A program made the position numbers and the translations under genes. Below are positions 35,163-44,404 of a stretch of DNA of 64,000 bases, piece by piece (the stretch's first letter is position 1; every line of letters begins with the position of its first letter). The notes under the pieces were generated by a model that was given only the letters and a program-made list of their open reading frames with translations, did no database searches and was not told where the DNA came from. The stretch spans positions 1 through 64,000 of the forward strand of contig UQIV01000012.1 in the NCBI GenBank assembly GCA_900541205.1. The letters run 5' to 3'. The stretch comes from an uncultured Collinsella sp. (GTDB lineage: Bacteria > Actinomycetota > Coriobacteriia > Coriobacteriales > Coriobacteriaceae).

Positions 35163-36452
35163 CTATAGACAAAATGTCGCATAAAGTGGAACAGACATAA
35201 GCCCGTCATTCATTCCAAAGGGCTTAGTCGATAGCCTGATAAGGCGCACGCCCGGATGGGTCTTTTTAAGTGAGGACAGGCTTCGAGATCTTGTGTTCTC
35301 CCCCGCCTTGACTTCAATCGCAGACAAGCATCCCTGCTTTTCTACTACAAAGTCGATTTCCGCACGATTATCTCGCGCCCAATAATGCAGCGGATAGCCC
35401 ATGGCTGAAAGCTGTTGGGCAACGTAGTTTTCGGTAAGTGCGCCCATAAATGTGCCACCGATACCGGCAAGAATATCGGCGCGTTGAGCACCGGCCTTGG
35501 AGACGAGCAGCCCCGTATCCGCCTGATAGATTTTAAAAGCAGAAGGGTTAACGAAGGCCTCTAACGGGCTTTCGATCTGCCCGACTAGGCTGCAGCGCGC
35601 CACCGTACCCGACAATACAAGCCAGTCGAGAGCATCTCCAAAGAGAGACGCATTGCCCCCTGCTCGCACTACCTTGTATTGAAATTTACGATTCTCTTTG
35701 GCAAGCTGCTGTGGAATGGAATCGAAGCACGCACGCGTCTTTGCGCTCAAGCGTTCATCAGCATATTTATTGGTGTCGGCGGAATATCCGTCGAGAATAA
35801 TCCGATGCTTTTCGGCCACATCAATGATTGACTGATCATCGATGTACGTTTGGACCGCCTCGGGCATTCCGCCAACAACAAGATACTGTCGATAGAGCCC
35901 AAGCGCCTTTTCATGAAGGCTTGGCGCAAGAGGGCCCATTAGCTCGAATGACGAGCGTATCTCGTCGACCAGTTGATCGTGCCCCATCGCCCAGAGAAAC
36001 TCCTCGAAATCGAGTGGAGTCATCTCAATCAAGTCGGTCTTTCCAACGGGGAACGAATACGACTGGTGGTTAATGGCAACCCCAAGAAGCGACCCAGCAG
36101 CCGCAACGTAATACTCGGGAGCATCTTCGCAAAAGTATTTAAGGGAAGTGAGCGCTTCCTCGCATGCCTGGATCTCATCAATGAACAGTAAGGTTTTGCC
36201 AGGCACGATACGCTGTCCCGTACGAGCCTCGATCGCGCGTACGATCGAATGAGGGTCAAGATCGCCCGAAAAATCCGCTCGCGCCGCCCGGTCGTTCTCA
36301 AGATTAACGTAGACAACCGATTCGAAAAGATCCTGGGCGTACGTTCTGAGCAGATAGGTCTTGCCACACTGGCGCACGCCTTTGACCAGCAAAGGTTTTC
36401 TATCAGCCTTGTCTCGCCATTCCCTAAGGAGCTCGTCTGCCTTGCGACGCAT
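35163..36452 (-). CDS. AAA-type ATPase with a DUF4143 C-terminal domain (first copy)
   Basis: A 429-residue protein. The N-terminal half is an AAA_14-type ATPase with Walker A GVRQCGKTYLL and Walker B TLLFIDEIQAC. The C-terminal DUF4143 part ends in a nuclease-like motif, HYWARDNRAEIDFVVEKQG then AIEVKAG, which resembles the PD-(D/E)xK restriction fold. The ATG at 36452 lies six bases after AAGG; TTG at 36458 is an alternative. Members are widespread in gut bacteria, sometimes as several copies per genome, and the function is not known. A second member lies at 40016-41251. Confidence 0.87.
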   Translation of the reverse strand: MRRKADELLREWRDKADRKPLLVKGVRQCGKTYLLRTYAQDLFESVVYVNLENDRAARADFSGDLDPHSIVRAIEARTGQRIVPGKTLLFIDEIQACEEALTSLKYFCEDAPEYYVAAAGSLLGVAINHQSYSFPVGKTDLIEMTPLDFEEFLWAMGHDQLVDEIRSSFELMGPLAPSLHEKALGLYRQYLVVGGMPEAVQTYIDDQSIIDVAEKHRIILDGYSADTNKYADERLSAKTRACFDSIPQQLAKENRKFQYKVVRAGGNASLFGDALDWLVLSGTVARCSLVGQIESPLEAFVNPSAFKIYQADTGLLVSKAGAQRADILAGIGGTFMGALTENYVAQQLSAMGYPLHYWARDNRAEIDFVVEKQGCLSAIEVKAGENTRSRSLSSLKKTHPGVRLIRLSTKPFGMNDGLMSVPLYATFCL

Positions 36453-36632
36453 ACGCAACCTTCCCTCATGAACTTCTGTTTGACAATATTTTAACGCGGA
36501 TTAATTTGTTTTCAGTTATTTTTCTGCGTTTAAAAAATGTTCTAAACAGCACTTGAGGGAATACCCCCTATCTCTTGGATAAGGATAGCAAGCATTTCCA
36601 CCAACACCGATTGCCATGCGTTCTTCTTGTCC

Positions 36633-37163
36633 TTAGGCGAGCTTGCGAGCGAGCTCGCGCACCTCTTCCAACTTGGGCGACGATGCCATGCTGTCGCGCT
36701 CGGTCATGCCGCTGATGGTGACAATGCCCTGGTCCTCCCACTTGCAGTACGCACAGGTCGACTTGTACATAGCGATCGCCGCATCATAGACGCCCTCGCT
36801 GTGGCTATCGAGTAAAAGGGCCGTCTTGGTGAACGGGAAGCCCGTAGCACCGAAGGCGTATAGGCGATCGATGGCGGCCTTCTCCTGCGCAGTGATATCA
36901 AACCAGTAGATAGGCGAAGCGAAGACAACCATATCGGCGTCTTTCAGCGACTCGATCACGTCGGCCATGTCGTCCTTCTGCACGCAGACGCCCTCATGGG
37001 TAAAGCAGTACTGACATCCCAGACAACCAGCAATCTTCTTGCTGGCAACGCGGATGACCTCGACCGTATTACCGCCCTCACGCGCGGTCTCAGCAAACGC
37101 CTCGACCATGGTGTCGGTATTGGCGCCCTTGCGCGGGCTACCGCTCAACACAACGATATTCAT
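36633..37163 (-). CDS. Flavodoxin-fold NAD(P)H-dependent FMN reductase family protein
   Basis: A 176-residue protein with the FMN-phosphate loop SGSPRKGANTDTM at the N-terminus, the GCLGCQYCFTHEGVCVQKDDM cysteine-rich segment typical of the multimeric flavodoxin/NADPH-dependent FMN reductase group, and the isoalloxazine loop ASPIYWFDITAQ. Four cysteines in that segment suggest either metal binding or redox use. It is on the same strand as, and just downstream of, the alpha/beta hydrolase and cupin genes, so it may share their MerR-controlled promoter (gap about 135 bases). Substrate unknown; quinones or nitro-compounds are typical for relatives. Confidence 0.85.
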   Translation of the reverse strand: MNIVVLSGSPRKGANTDTMVEAFAETAREGGNTVEVIRVASKKIAGCLGCQYCFTHEGVCVQKDDMADVIESLKDADMVVFASPIYWFDITAQEKAAIDRLYAFGATGFPFTKTALLLDSHSEGVYDAAIAMYKSTCAYCKWEDQGIVTISGMTERDSMASSPKLEEVRELARKLA

Positions 37164-37299
37164 AGGAATCTCCCTTCTTCATGCCGCAGGCGCGCGGCAT
37201 ATTATTTTGTTTTAACCAAAACGAATGGAGTTAATCAATCGCCTCGTTTCAGCTACTCCCACTCTTTAGAAGAATCGTTGCTGGAAGCTTAGTATTGAA

Positions 37300-38283
37300 T
37301 CAAGGCACGCCTTTTTTCAGATATTCCTCAAAGAATGCCTTCAGCTTTCCAAACGGAATGATGTCCATCTGATCGTAAAGGTCGGTGTGGCTGGCACCAG
37401 GGATAATGAGCAATTCCTTCTTGTCCCCCGTCAGCTTGCCGTACGCGGTTTCGTTGAAATAGCGGGAGTGCGCCTTCTCGCCATGCACCAGCAGTACCGC
37501 AGAGCGAATTTCGCCGGCGTACTGCAAGATCGGCATATTCAAAAACGACAGCGAGGACGTCACATTCCAGCCGCCATTGGAGCCAAGGCTGCGGGGATGG
37601 TAGCCTCGCGGAGTCTTGTAGTAGGCGTAATAGTCCGCCACAAACTGCGGCGCGTCCTCCGGCAGCGGATCGACCACGCCGCCCGCCAGCGCGTAACTGC
37701 CGTTTTTATAATCCTCGGTGCGCTGCGCGTTCAGCGCTTTCCGCTTTTCAAAGCGTGCCTGCTCGGAATCCTCGGCGTCAAAGTAGCCGTTTGCGGTCAC
37801 GCGGGTCATATCGTACATGGTCATAGCCGCGGTGGCCTTGATGCGGGTGTCGATGGCCGCCGCATTGATTGCCATGCCGCCCCAACCGCAGATGCCGATG
37901 ATACCGATGCGCTCCGGGTCAACGCTTTCCTGCACAGAGAGGAAATCCACCGCCGCGCAGAAATCCTCGGTGTTAATGTCCGGCGATGCCACATAGCGGG
38001 GCGCACCGCCGCTCTCGCCGGTATAGGACGGGTCGAAGGCAATCGCGAAAAAGCCCAGCTCCGCCATTTTCTGCGCATAAAGGCCGGACGTTTGCTCCTT
38101 CACCGCGCCAAACGGGCCGCTGACGGCGATGGCAGGCAGCTTGCCCTCCGCGTTCTTTGGCACGTAGACATCGGCCACCAGCGTTATGCCGTATCGGTTG
38201 TGGAAGGTCGCCTTGCTGTGCTCGACCTTGTCGCTTTTGGGGAACACCTTGTCCCATTCCTGCGTCAGATTCAACTGTTCCAT
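37300..38283 (-). CDS. Alpha/beta hydrolase with a cysteine nucleophile elbow (dienelactone-hydrolase-like)
   Basis: A 327-residue alpha/beta hydrolase. The nucleophile elbow reads GIIGICGWGGMA, giving Cys where esterases have Ser, as in dienelactone hydrolase and its relatives. The oxyanion region is AVSGPFGAVKEQ. The late histidine is in IPGASHTDLYDQ, and the acid is probably in the VLLVHGEKAHSRYF strand. It starts two bases before the end of the cupin fusion gene in the same operon. The family is often annotated as a general hydrolase acting on small ester or lactone compounds; the true substrate is unknown. Confidence 0.85.
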   Translation of the reverse strand: MEQLNLTQEWDKVFPKSDKVEHSKATFHNRYGITLVADVYVPKNAEGKLPAIAVSGPFGAVKEQTSGLYAQKMAELGFFAIAFDPSYTGESGGAPRYVASPDINTEDFCAAVDFLSVQESVDPERIGIIGICGWGGMAINAAAIDTRIKATAAMTMYDMTRVTANGYFDAEDSEQARFEKRKALNAQRTEDYKNGSYALAGGVVDPLPEDAPQFVADYYAYYKTPRGYHPRSLGSNGGWNVTSSLSFLNMPILQYAGEIRSAVLLVHGEKAHSRYFNETAYGKLTGDKKELLIIPGASHTDLYDQMDIIPFGKLKAFFEEYLKKGVP

Positions 38284-38285
38284 GC

Positions 38286-39053
38286 TTAATCCTCCTTGTC
38301 AGTCGCTGTAAGGTATTCCTTGTCGTCCACAGGCTCCAACCACTCGTTAGAGCTCTCCTCGCCCGGAACCTCCAGCGCGAGATGGGAGAACCAGCTCTCG
38401 GGCGCGGCTCCGTGCCAATGTTTCACACCCGGGGCGATGTTGACCACGTCGCCAGGACGCAGCTCCTGCGCCGGTTTACCCCATTCCTGGTAAAACCCTC
38501 GGCCAGCCACGCAGACGAGGATCTGTCCGCCGCCGCTTTTGGCGTGATGGATGTGCCAGTTGTTGCGGCAACCGGGCTCGAACGTCACGTTGTAGACGCC
38601 GACCTGCTCGATGGAAAGGGGCGCGAGGTAGCTTTGCCCGATAAAGTACTTCGCAAATGCGTCGTTGGGGGCACCGATAGGAAAGGCCATCTCGTTTTGG
38701 TGTCGGGCCTTTGCGTCGGCACCGTCGTCCTCGTCCGCCCAGACCTCCTTCGCCATGCGGAAGGCCGCCCACGCCTTGGGCCATCCCGCATAAAACGCCG
38801 CATGCGTAAGGATTTCCGCTATCTCAGCCCTGGTCACCCCGTTGTTCTTTGCGGACATCAGATGATATTGGAACGAGGAGTCCGTCAGTCCCTGCGCCAT
38901 CAGGGCCACAACCGTCACCACGCTGCGGTCTCGAAGGGAAAGCCCGTCTTCTCGACTCCACACCTCGCCGAACAGCACATCGTCATTGAGCTGTGCGAAT
39001 TTGGGGGCAAAGTCCCCCAGGGCATCTCTGCCCGCTGTCTGTTTAATCGTCAT
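38286..39053 (-). CDS. Carboxymuconolactone decarboxylase - cupin fusion
   Basis: A 255-residue two-domain protein. Residues about 20-125 are an AhpD/carboxymuconolactone-decarboxylase-like helical domain (LSLRDRSVVTVVALMAQG, then NNGVTRAEIAEILTHAAFYAGWPKAWAA in that order), but it lacks the CxxC of AhpD. Residues about 150-235 are a cupin with metal-type histidines (WHIHHAKSGGGQILVCVAG, then PGDVVNIAPGVKHWHGA). It is the first gene after the MerR-type promoter and is followed by the alpha/beta hydrolase. Such fusions are frequent near MerR genes; a role in aldehyde, quinone or lactone stress is plausible but not shown. Confidence 0.85.
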   Translation of the reverse strand: MTIKQTAGRDALGDFAPKFAQLNDDVLFGEVWSREDGLSLRDRSVVTVVALMAQGLTDSSFQYHLMSAKNNGVTRAEIAEILTHAAFYAGWPKAWAAFRMAKEVWADEDDGADAKARHQNEMAFPIGAPNDAFAKYFIGQSYLAPLSIEQVGVYNVTFEPGCRNNWHIHHAKSGGGQILVCVAGRGFYQEWGKPAQELRPGDVVNIAPGVKHWHGAAPESWFSHLALEVPGEESSNEWLEPVDDKEYLTATDKED

Positions 39054-39266
39054 GTTTGATTCCTCCTGTCGATGGTTTTGAGTACAAAACTGCTTCCGCG
39101 CAGCTAAGCAGCGCCTAGACTCCTAAGCCCATTCGTCGCGCCTGCTCAAGAGCGGAATGCCCGGCGATTTCGCACACGCCGTTCACGCCGCCGGCAAATA
39201 CCGTTCCGGCAAACGTGCGCCTTTGGCGAAAATCCCTTGCGCTCCCGATTTGTATTGACGAAAATG

Positions 39267-39297
39267 AATGTAATACCTAAACCTGACTTTAGGTCAA
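39267..39297 (-). promoter_or_regulatory. MerR-type promoter with 19-bp spacer and operator
   Basis: On the minus strand TTGACC (39292-39297), a 19-base spacer, and TACATT (39267-39272). The spacer is filled by a dyad ACCTAAA-N6-TTTAGGT (39275-39294). A 19-bp spacer holding the operator is the mark of MerR-activated promoters. It points at the cupin fusion gene, and the MerR gene is divergent. Confidence 0.75.
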
Positions 39298-39328
39298 GGA
39301 ATGAATTCGAGATTTATTCGGAGGGGCC

Positions 39329-39769
39329 ATGTACACAATCGGACAGGTGGCGGATATGTTCGGTCTGCCCGTTTCCACGCTGCGCTATTACGACAAGCAG
39401 GGATTGTTCCCGGAATTGGAACGGACGTCCGGCATTCGCCGATTCGGCGATACGGAACTCGAGGCGCTTCGGGTCATCGAATGCCTGAAGAAGGCTGGAA
39501 TGGAGATTAAGGACATCCGACTGTTCATGGAATGGTGCGCGGAGGGCCCATCGACATATCCCAAGCGCAAGGCCATGTTTGAGGAGCGAAAGGCCCACAT
39601 GGAGTCGGAGATCGCGAACATGAACCGTGCGCTGGATATGTTGAGGTTCAAATGCTGGTACTACGAGCAGACGATCCAAGATGGCAACGAGGATAGAGTG
39701 AAGGCGCTGATTCCCGACAATTTGCCGGAAGAAATCAAAGGCGCCTACGAAAACGCACACGCTCGATAA
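39329..39769 (+). CDS. MerR-family transcriptional regulator
   Basis: A 146-residue MerR protein: the winged-helix head TIGQVADMFGLPVSTLRYYD, then RFGDTELEALRVIECLKKAGM, a dimerisation helix and a C-terminal tail with a single cysteine (FKCWYYEQTIQ). It lacks a large effector domain, so it falls among the small MerR proteins that sense electrophiles or aldehydes (NmlR/AdhR-like), my inference. GGAGGG precedes the ATG. It is divergent from the cupin-fusion/hydrolase genes, whose promoter has the expected operator. Confidence 0.9.
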   Translation: MYTIGQVADMFGLPVSTLRYYDKQGLFPELERTSGIRRFGDTELEALRVIECLKKAGMEIKDIRLFMEWCAEGPSTYPKRKAMFEERKAHMESEIANMNRALDMLRFKCWYYEQTIQDGNEDRVKALIPDNLPEEIKGAYENAHAR

Positions 39770-39830
39770 AGCCGTTCGCTATCCATGGGACTCTGGCAAG
39801 GAGCTCCTTCCGAACAGAACGAAAAAGAAA

Positions 39831-39856
39831 GCCTCCGAACCAAAAGGTCCGGAGGC
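39831..39856 (-). terminator. Rho-independent terminator of the second DUF4143 gene
   Basis: An 11-bp stem (GCCTCCGAACC with one mismatch) on an AAAA loop is followed on the minus strand by TTTCTTTTTC. It is located between the convergent MerR and ATPase genes. Confidence 0.7.
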
Positions 39857-40015
39857 TGTTATTTCCGCTATTCCCACTCGGCAATAGGAGTCACTGGCCA
39901 AAAGCTTGTCAACATCAAAACAAGTCCTCAATCTATCGATTCTACGTGAGGCAATGGTCCTCATTTGATGCCCGCACTGTTTGCGCACTAGGGAGCAAAA
40001 GAATCTGGCCGCCGC

Positions 40016-41251
40016 TCAAATAAGATCACCGCCATCTTGCATAAACGACGCCATGTTAAGGTGCCTGACGCCATCCCTTTCCTGCAATAGAGGATCAAGC
40101 GTGAACAAGTAGCGCGGATACCCATCCCGGATGTGGTCGAACGGCCTGTACTCGCGCTCCTCGACGCCTCTGTCGGCAATCGACATAGAGACCTGGATGT
40201 AGGCGTAAGCATTGCGCCTACGAGCGATGAAGTCACACTCGAGCTTCCCAATACGGCCCACAGAAAGCTCGTACCCGCGCGATGCAAGATAGAGGTAGAG
40301 CACGTTCTCCAACGCCGGCCCGTAGTTAATCCTCGCATCCGTGTTCATAGCGAAATAGAAGCCGGGATCAGCCAGGTAGTACTTCTCTTCGCGGATAAGC
40401 GATCGCCGAGACTTGAGGTCGAACCTCGAGCAGCGATAAAGGATCTTCGCGTCAACAAGAATCTGGATATACCGATTGAGCGTTTCTCGCTTGATAGGAA
40501 TCTTCTCGACATCATTGAAGTACGCAAGGAGGTTCTTCAGGTTCGTCGGCGCACCAAAGTTGTTGATGAGATACGTCTGGACGGCATCGAAAACCGAGAC
40601 ATTCTTAATCTTGTTCGAATGTTTGACGTCCTTTTCAAAGATCTCATGAATAACACTCTTGATATAGGTGCGCTTTTCATCCTCGCCCTCATACTCCAAC
40701 GCTTTGGGAAATCCTCCAAGGGTCAGGTACTCGGTAAACTCTCCCACGAGAAGGTCATTGACAGGCTTGCCGAGAAAACGCTTCATATCGATATATTCCG
40801 CAAAGTCGAGTGGGAACACCTCGAACTCGATATAGCGACCCGTCAGCTTTGTAACAAGCTGCCCAGAAAGCAGATATGAATTCGAACCGGTAATGAAGAT
40901 GGACCAACCGCCATCTGTCCGGTAGCCGTTGATAAGCAGCTCGAATTCCTCTACGTTCTGAATCTCATCGATGAAGAGGTACTTCGTCCCCTCAGTGTCT
41001 GCTGGGGTCGACATGTCAATCAGATTTTCGAGCTCATCGGTCGTCTTGACCTTCCTGTTCTCCCGTGAGTCGAGGTCGATATAGATGATGTGGTCGCTCG
41101 CTACACCGGATTCCACCAGCTCGTCTGCGATTGATTGCATGAGGCAGGATTTACCACACCTGCGAACACCGGTGATTACCTTGATCATCCCGTCATCGTG
41201 GTAGAAACCACGCATTTGCTTCAGATACTTTTCACGTCGGTATATACGCAA
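40016..41251 (-). CDS. AAA-type ATPase with a DUF4143 C-terminal domain (second copy)
   Basis: A 411-residue ATPase with Walker A GVRRCGKSCLM, Walker B YLFIDEIQNVEEF and the DUF4143 end (YELSVGRIGKLECDFIARR). It starts at a TTG at 41251, six bases after GGGGGG. It is a paralogue of the gene at 35163 but belongs to a different subgroup, with lower identity by eye. The 5' region has an A/T-rich stretch (41270-41340) that may carry the promoter. Function not established; some authors link the family to toxin-antitoxin or transposon-borne roles. Confidence 0.87.
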   Translation of the reverse strand: MRIYRREKYLKQMRGFYHDDGMIKVITGVRRCGKSCLMQSIADELVESGVASDHIIYIDLDSRENRKVKTTDELENLIDMSTPADTEGTKYLFIDEIQNVEEFELLINGYRTDGGWSIFITGSNSYLLSGQLVTKLTGRYIEFEVFPLDFAEYIDMKRFLGKPVNDLLVGEFTEYLTLGGFPKALEYEGEDEKRTYIKSVIHEIFEKDVKHSNKIKNVSVFDAVQTYLINNFGAPTNLKNLLAYFNDVEKIPIKRETLNRYIQILVDAKILYRCSRFDLKSRRSLIREEKYYLADPGFYFAMNTDARINYGPALENVLYLYLASRGYELSVGRIGKLECDFIARRRNAYAYIQVSMSIADRGVEEREYRPFDHIRDGYPRYLFTLDPLLQERDGVRHLNMASFMQDGGDLI

Positions 41252-41344
41252 GATGCACCCCCCCTTTTTTCAGTGTCAATTTTATCAGTTATGGGGGTAC
41301 TTTTTTACATTTTATAAAAAATCGTACCGATAACTTATTCCCGC

Positions 41345-41575
41345 TTAGTTTCGGAAGTCGAGCAGAAGGTCGCGGTAGTACCCGCACTGCGCCCGGCGCG
41401 CCTCGATCTCGGCAGGGATACCGTCGGTGAGCGATTTCGTTAGGGTGTCGAAGCGGTCGAGGATGTCGACGACCTTCTGCTGGGTGCCGATGGATGGGGC
41501 GGGAATCTCGACCCTCGATAAGTCCACAGGCGCGGCTTCGATTACCTTTTTCGATTTAGCGTATTGCTCTTCAGA
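41345..41575 (-). pseudogene. hsdS: C-terminal fragment of a type I restriction specificity subunit (HsdS)
   Basis: About 76 codons, with no start, read EEQYAKSKKVIEAAPVDLSR, then VEIPAPSIGTQQKVVDILDR and DGIPAEIEARRAQ, ending in YYRDLLLDF. This is the conserved C-terminal helix region of HsdS. There is no hsdM or hsdR gene in the window. The fragment begins right at the point where a truncated TetR gene ends, so the two were joined by a recombination event. It could be a leftover or a silent cassette. Confidence 0.75.
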
Positions 41576-41672
41576 TCATCGTGGTGTGCTCGTAGCCGCG
41601 CTCCACGAGGAGCCGCTCGGCAACGTCGAGAATCTTCTCGACCGTCTCCTCCGGGTACTTATTGCGTGCCAC
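41571..41672 (-). pseudogene. N-terminal fragment of a TetR-family regulator
   Basis: GTG at 41672, five bases after GGAGG, opens a 33-residue frame: ARNKYPEETVEKILDVAERL then LVERGYEHTTMI and TGA. This is the first helix and part of the HTH of a TetR protein (a normal one has about 190 residues). The HTH is cut after the second helix, where the sequence switches to the HsdS tail. The intact ABC and two-component operon starts 200 bases away on the other strand; the lost TetR may once have controlled it. Confidence 0.75.
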
Positions 41673-41867
41673 GGGCACCTCCGTCCTTGTTATCGCGATA
41701 AACATACCATGAGTGGCGTACGGGTCGAGAAGGGCTGGCGCCAAAAGAGCCCAACGGCCGTTACGGCTTCGTTAGAAACGCGCCCCACCATGGATGGTGA
41801 ACCCGAAAGGTAAGGCGCGCGGGCACGGCGACTCGGCCCGCACGCCCGGAAGAGAAAGGACGAACCC

Positions 41868-42592
<725 letters not shown>

Positions 42593-42596
<4 letters not shown>

Positions 42597-43363
42597 CGGG
42601 CGAGAAAGGCGGCCTGCTCGCGGGCCTGCGCGCCGAGGCCCTGAAGTCGCGCCACGCGGCACCGGTTCGCCTGGCCGTACTCATGGCGCTGCCGATGCCG
42701 CTGCTCGGCGCGATGCCCTACCGAGGCGTGCAGATCTTCAGCGCGTGGAACTACTGGTACGCGCTCTTCCTGCCCGTGTCTCTCTCGCTCGTGGTGGCGT
42801 GCGTCGCGCGGGCGGACGCGCGCACGCGGATGCGGGGGCTTCTGGGCCTGGGCTTCCCGCTTAGGCGCGCCTGGTGGGCCAAGGCGCTCTGGTGCCTCGC
42901 GCTCTGCACGCTCTCGAACCTCGTGGTCTTCGGCATCTACCTCGCGGGCTCGGCGTTCTCCTCGCAGGGCCTCACGGCCGCGGGCACGCTCACGACGCTC
43001 CTCTGCGCGCTCGCCAACACGGTGACCGCGGCGTGGATGATCCCCGCAGGGCTCTTCCTCACGGCGCGACTCGGCATGCTCGCGGGCATCTTCTGCCCGC
43101 TCGCCGCGCAGCTCGTGGGTGGGTTCGCCTGGTCGCTGATGCCGCTGCCGCAGCTCTTTCCGCCGTCGGCGAGCATGGTCATCCCCACGAGCTTCATCCC
43201 CGTGCTGCCGAGCGGCGAGCCACTCGCGGCGGACATGGCGCTCGGCGGGGCGCTCACGGCGGACGGCATGCTCACACTGGCGGGCCTTGCGGTCTGCGCG
43301 CTCGCGTTCGCCGCGCTCACGGCGGCGGGCGCGGCCTGGTTCGCGCGCTCCGAGGAGAGGTGA
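42593..43363 (+). CDS. Lantibiotic-immunity-type ABC permease 1
   Basis: A 256-residue integral membrane protein with about six hydrophobic helices, starting ahead of the first helix with a short basic stretch (LRAEALKSRHAAPVRLA), as in LanE/LanG or CprB/CprC permeases. It overlaps the ATPase gene by four bases and the next permease gene by one base. It is Ala/Gly/Leu rich with high GC codons. Confidence 0.82.
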
Positions 43364-44178
43364 TGGCCATGACACGACTCTCCGACCCGACGCCACGCAT
43401 GACTCTCCCGCGGGCCCTGCTCTCCGAGGCCCTGCGCCTGGCGCGCTCCCCGCTCACGGCGGTGCACCTCGTCTGCGGCCTGGCAGCCGGTCTTGCCTGC
43501 GGCGAGTACTTCTCCGTAACCCGATGGGACCCGGCGCTGGGCGCTGACGCCTACGCCCAGTTCCTCGGCGCCCTCATGCCGCTCATGTCCGCCATCGTCT
43601 GCGGGCTCGCCATGGACGAGGAGCGCGCTGCCGGGCGCCTCGCCAACCTCACGGCGGTCCCCTCGCGCGGGCGCGCCGTCGCGGCGAAGCTACTCGCCCT
43701 TGCGGCGCTCGGCGCGGGCGCGCTGGCCGTGGCGCTCGGCGTGTTCGGGGCCGTGCTCGCCGTCGCCGGGCGCCTGCCGCTCGGGCCCGCTCCGCTTGCG
43801 GCCGCCTGGGTGGGCATCGTGCTGGGCAGCCTGCCCCTCTACGCGCTGGGGCTCGGCGTGGCCCTGCGCCTCGGCCGCAACGCCGCCATCGGCGCCGGCG
43901 CGGCGGGGATGCTCCTCGCGTTCTTCTCAGTGGGCGGACTTGCGCACGGCCTCATGACCGGCGAACTCACCGGTGCCCTGGCGACGCCCCTGAGCTGGGT
44001 GCCGCTCGCCTGGCCCGCGCGCCTAGGGTCGCTCGGGGTGGAGGCCTTCATCGACGCCGCACGCGCGGCGGGCCCTCTCCTCACGACTGCGCTCGCTGGC
44101 CTCGCGCTCGCCCTGGCAGCCGCCGCCGTCCTTATCGCCTGGTTCTGCCGCTTCGAGGACGGGAGGGCAGATGCGTAG
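43363..44178 (+). CDS. Lantibiotic-immunity-type ABC permease 2
   Basis: A 271-residue membrane protein with about six helices, sharing the layout of the first permease (LPRALLSEALRLARSPLTAV at the start). The stop of the first permease (TGA) overlaps the ATG at 43363; an ATG at 43369 is also possible. GAGGAGAGG lies upstream. The upstream frame extends to 42874 but only as an overlap of permease 1. Two different permeases with one ATPase match the LanFEG/CprABC arrangement. Confidence 0.82.
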   Translation: MAMTRLSDPTPRMTLPRALLSEALRLARSPLTAVHLVCGLAAGLACGEYFSVTRWDPALGADAYAQFLGALMPLMSAIVCGLAMDEERAAGRLANLTAVPSRGRAVAAKLLALAALGAGALAVALGVFGAVLAVAGRLPLGPAPLAAAWVGIVLGSLPLYALGLGVALRLGRNAAIGAGAAGMLLAFFSVGGLAHGLMTGELTGALATPLSWVPLAWPARLGSLGVEAFIDAARAAGPLLTTALAGLALALAAAAVLIAWFCRFEDGRADA

Positions 44179-44359
44179 GAAGCCGTTCGCCGTCGTGCTT
44201 GTCCTCCTCTCCGCAGCGCTCGTTCTGGGCGGGAATGCCCTGCTCGACGCCGGCTGGGGGTCGGCGCTGCGCTCGATCGCCGACCGCGTGCTGCCTAACC
44301 CTGAGATCACCATGTGGGCGCCCGCGCCCGCGGCTGCGCACGGGGCTCTGGACCGCTGA
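44171..44359 (+). CDS. Small secreted or membrane-anchored peptide of the immunity operon
   Basis: A 62-residue product starting MRRKPFAVVLVLLSAALVLG, a typical signal or anchor helix, then about 40 residues outside (LPNPEITMWAPAPAAAHG). It overlaps permease 2 by eight bases and precedes the response regulator by about 45 bases. It is not a known LanI in my reading. The same reading frame is GC-rich throughout, so a chance frame is possible, but its place, signal and start overlap favour a real gene. Confidence 0.55.
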   Translation: MRRKPFAVVLVLLSAALVLGGNALLDAGWGSALRSIADRVLPNPEITMWAPAPAAAHGALDR

Positions 44360-44404
44360 GCGCGGCGCAAGTACAATGCCGACGGGAGTTTCAGGAGGTC
44401 GAAC

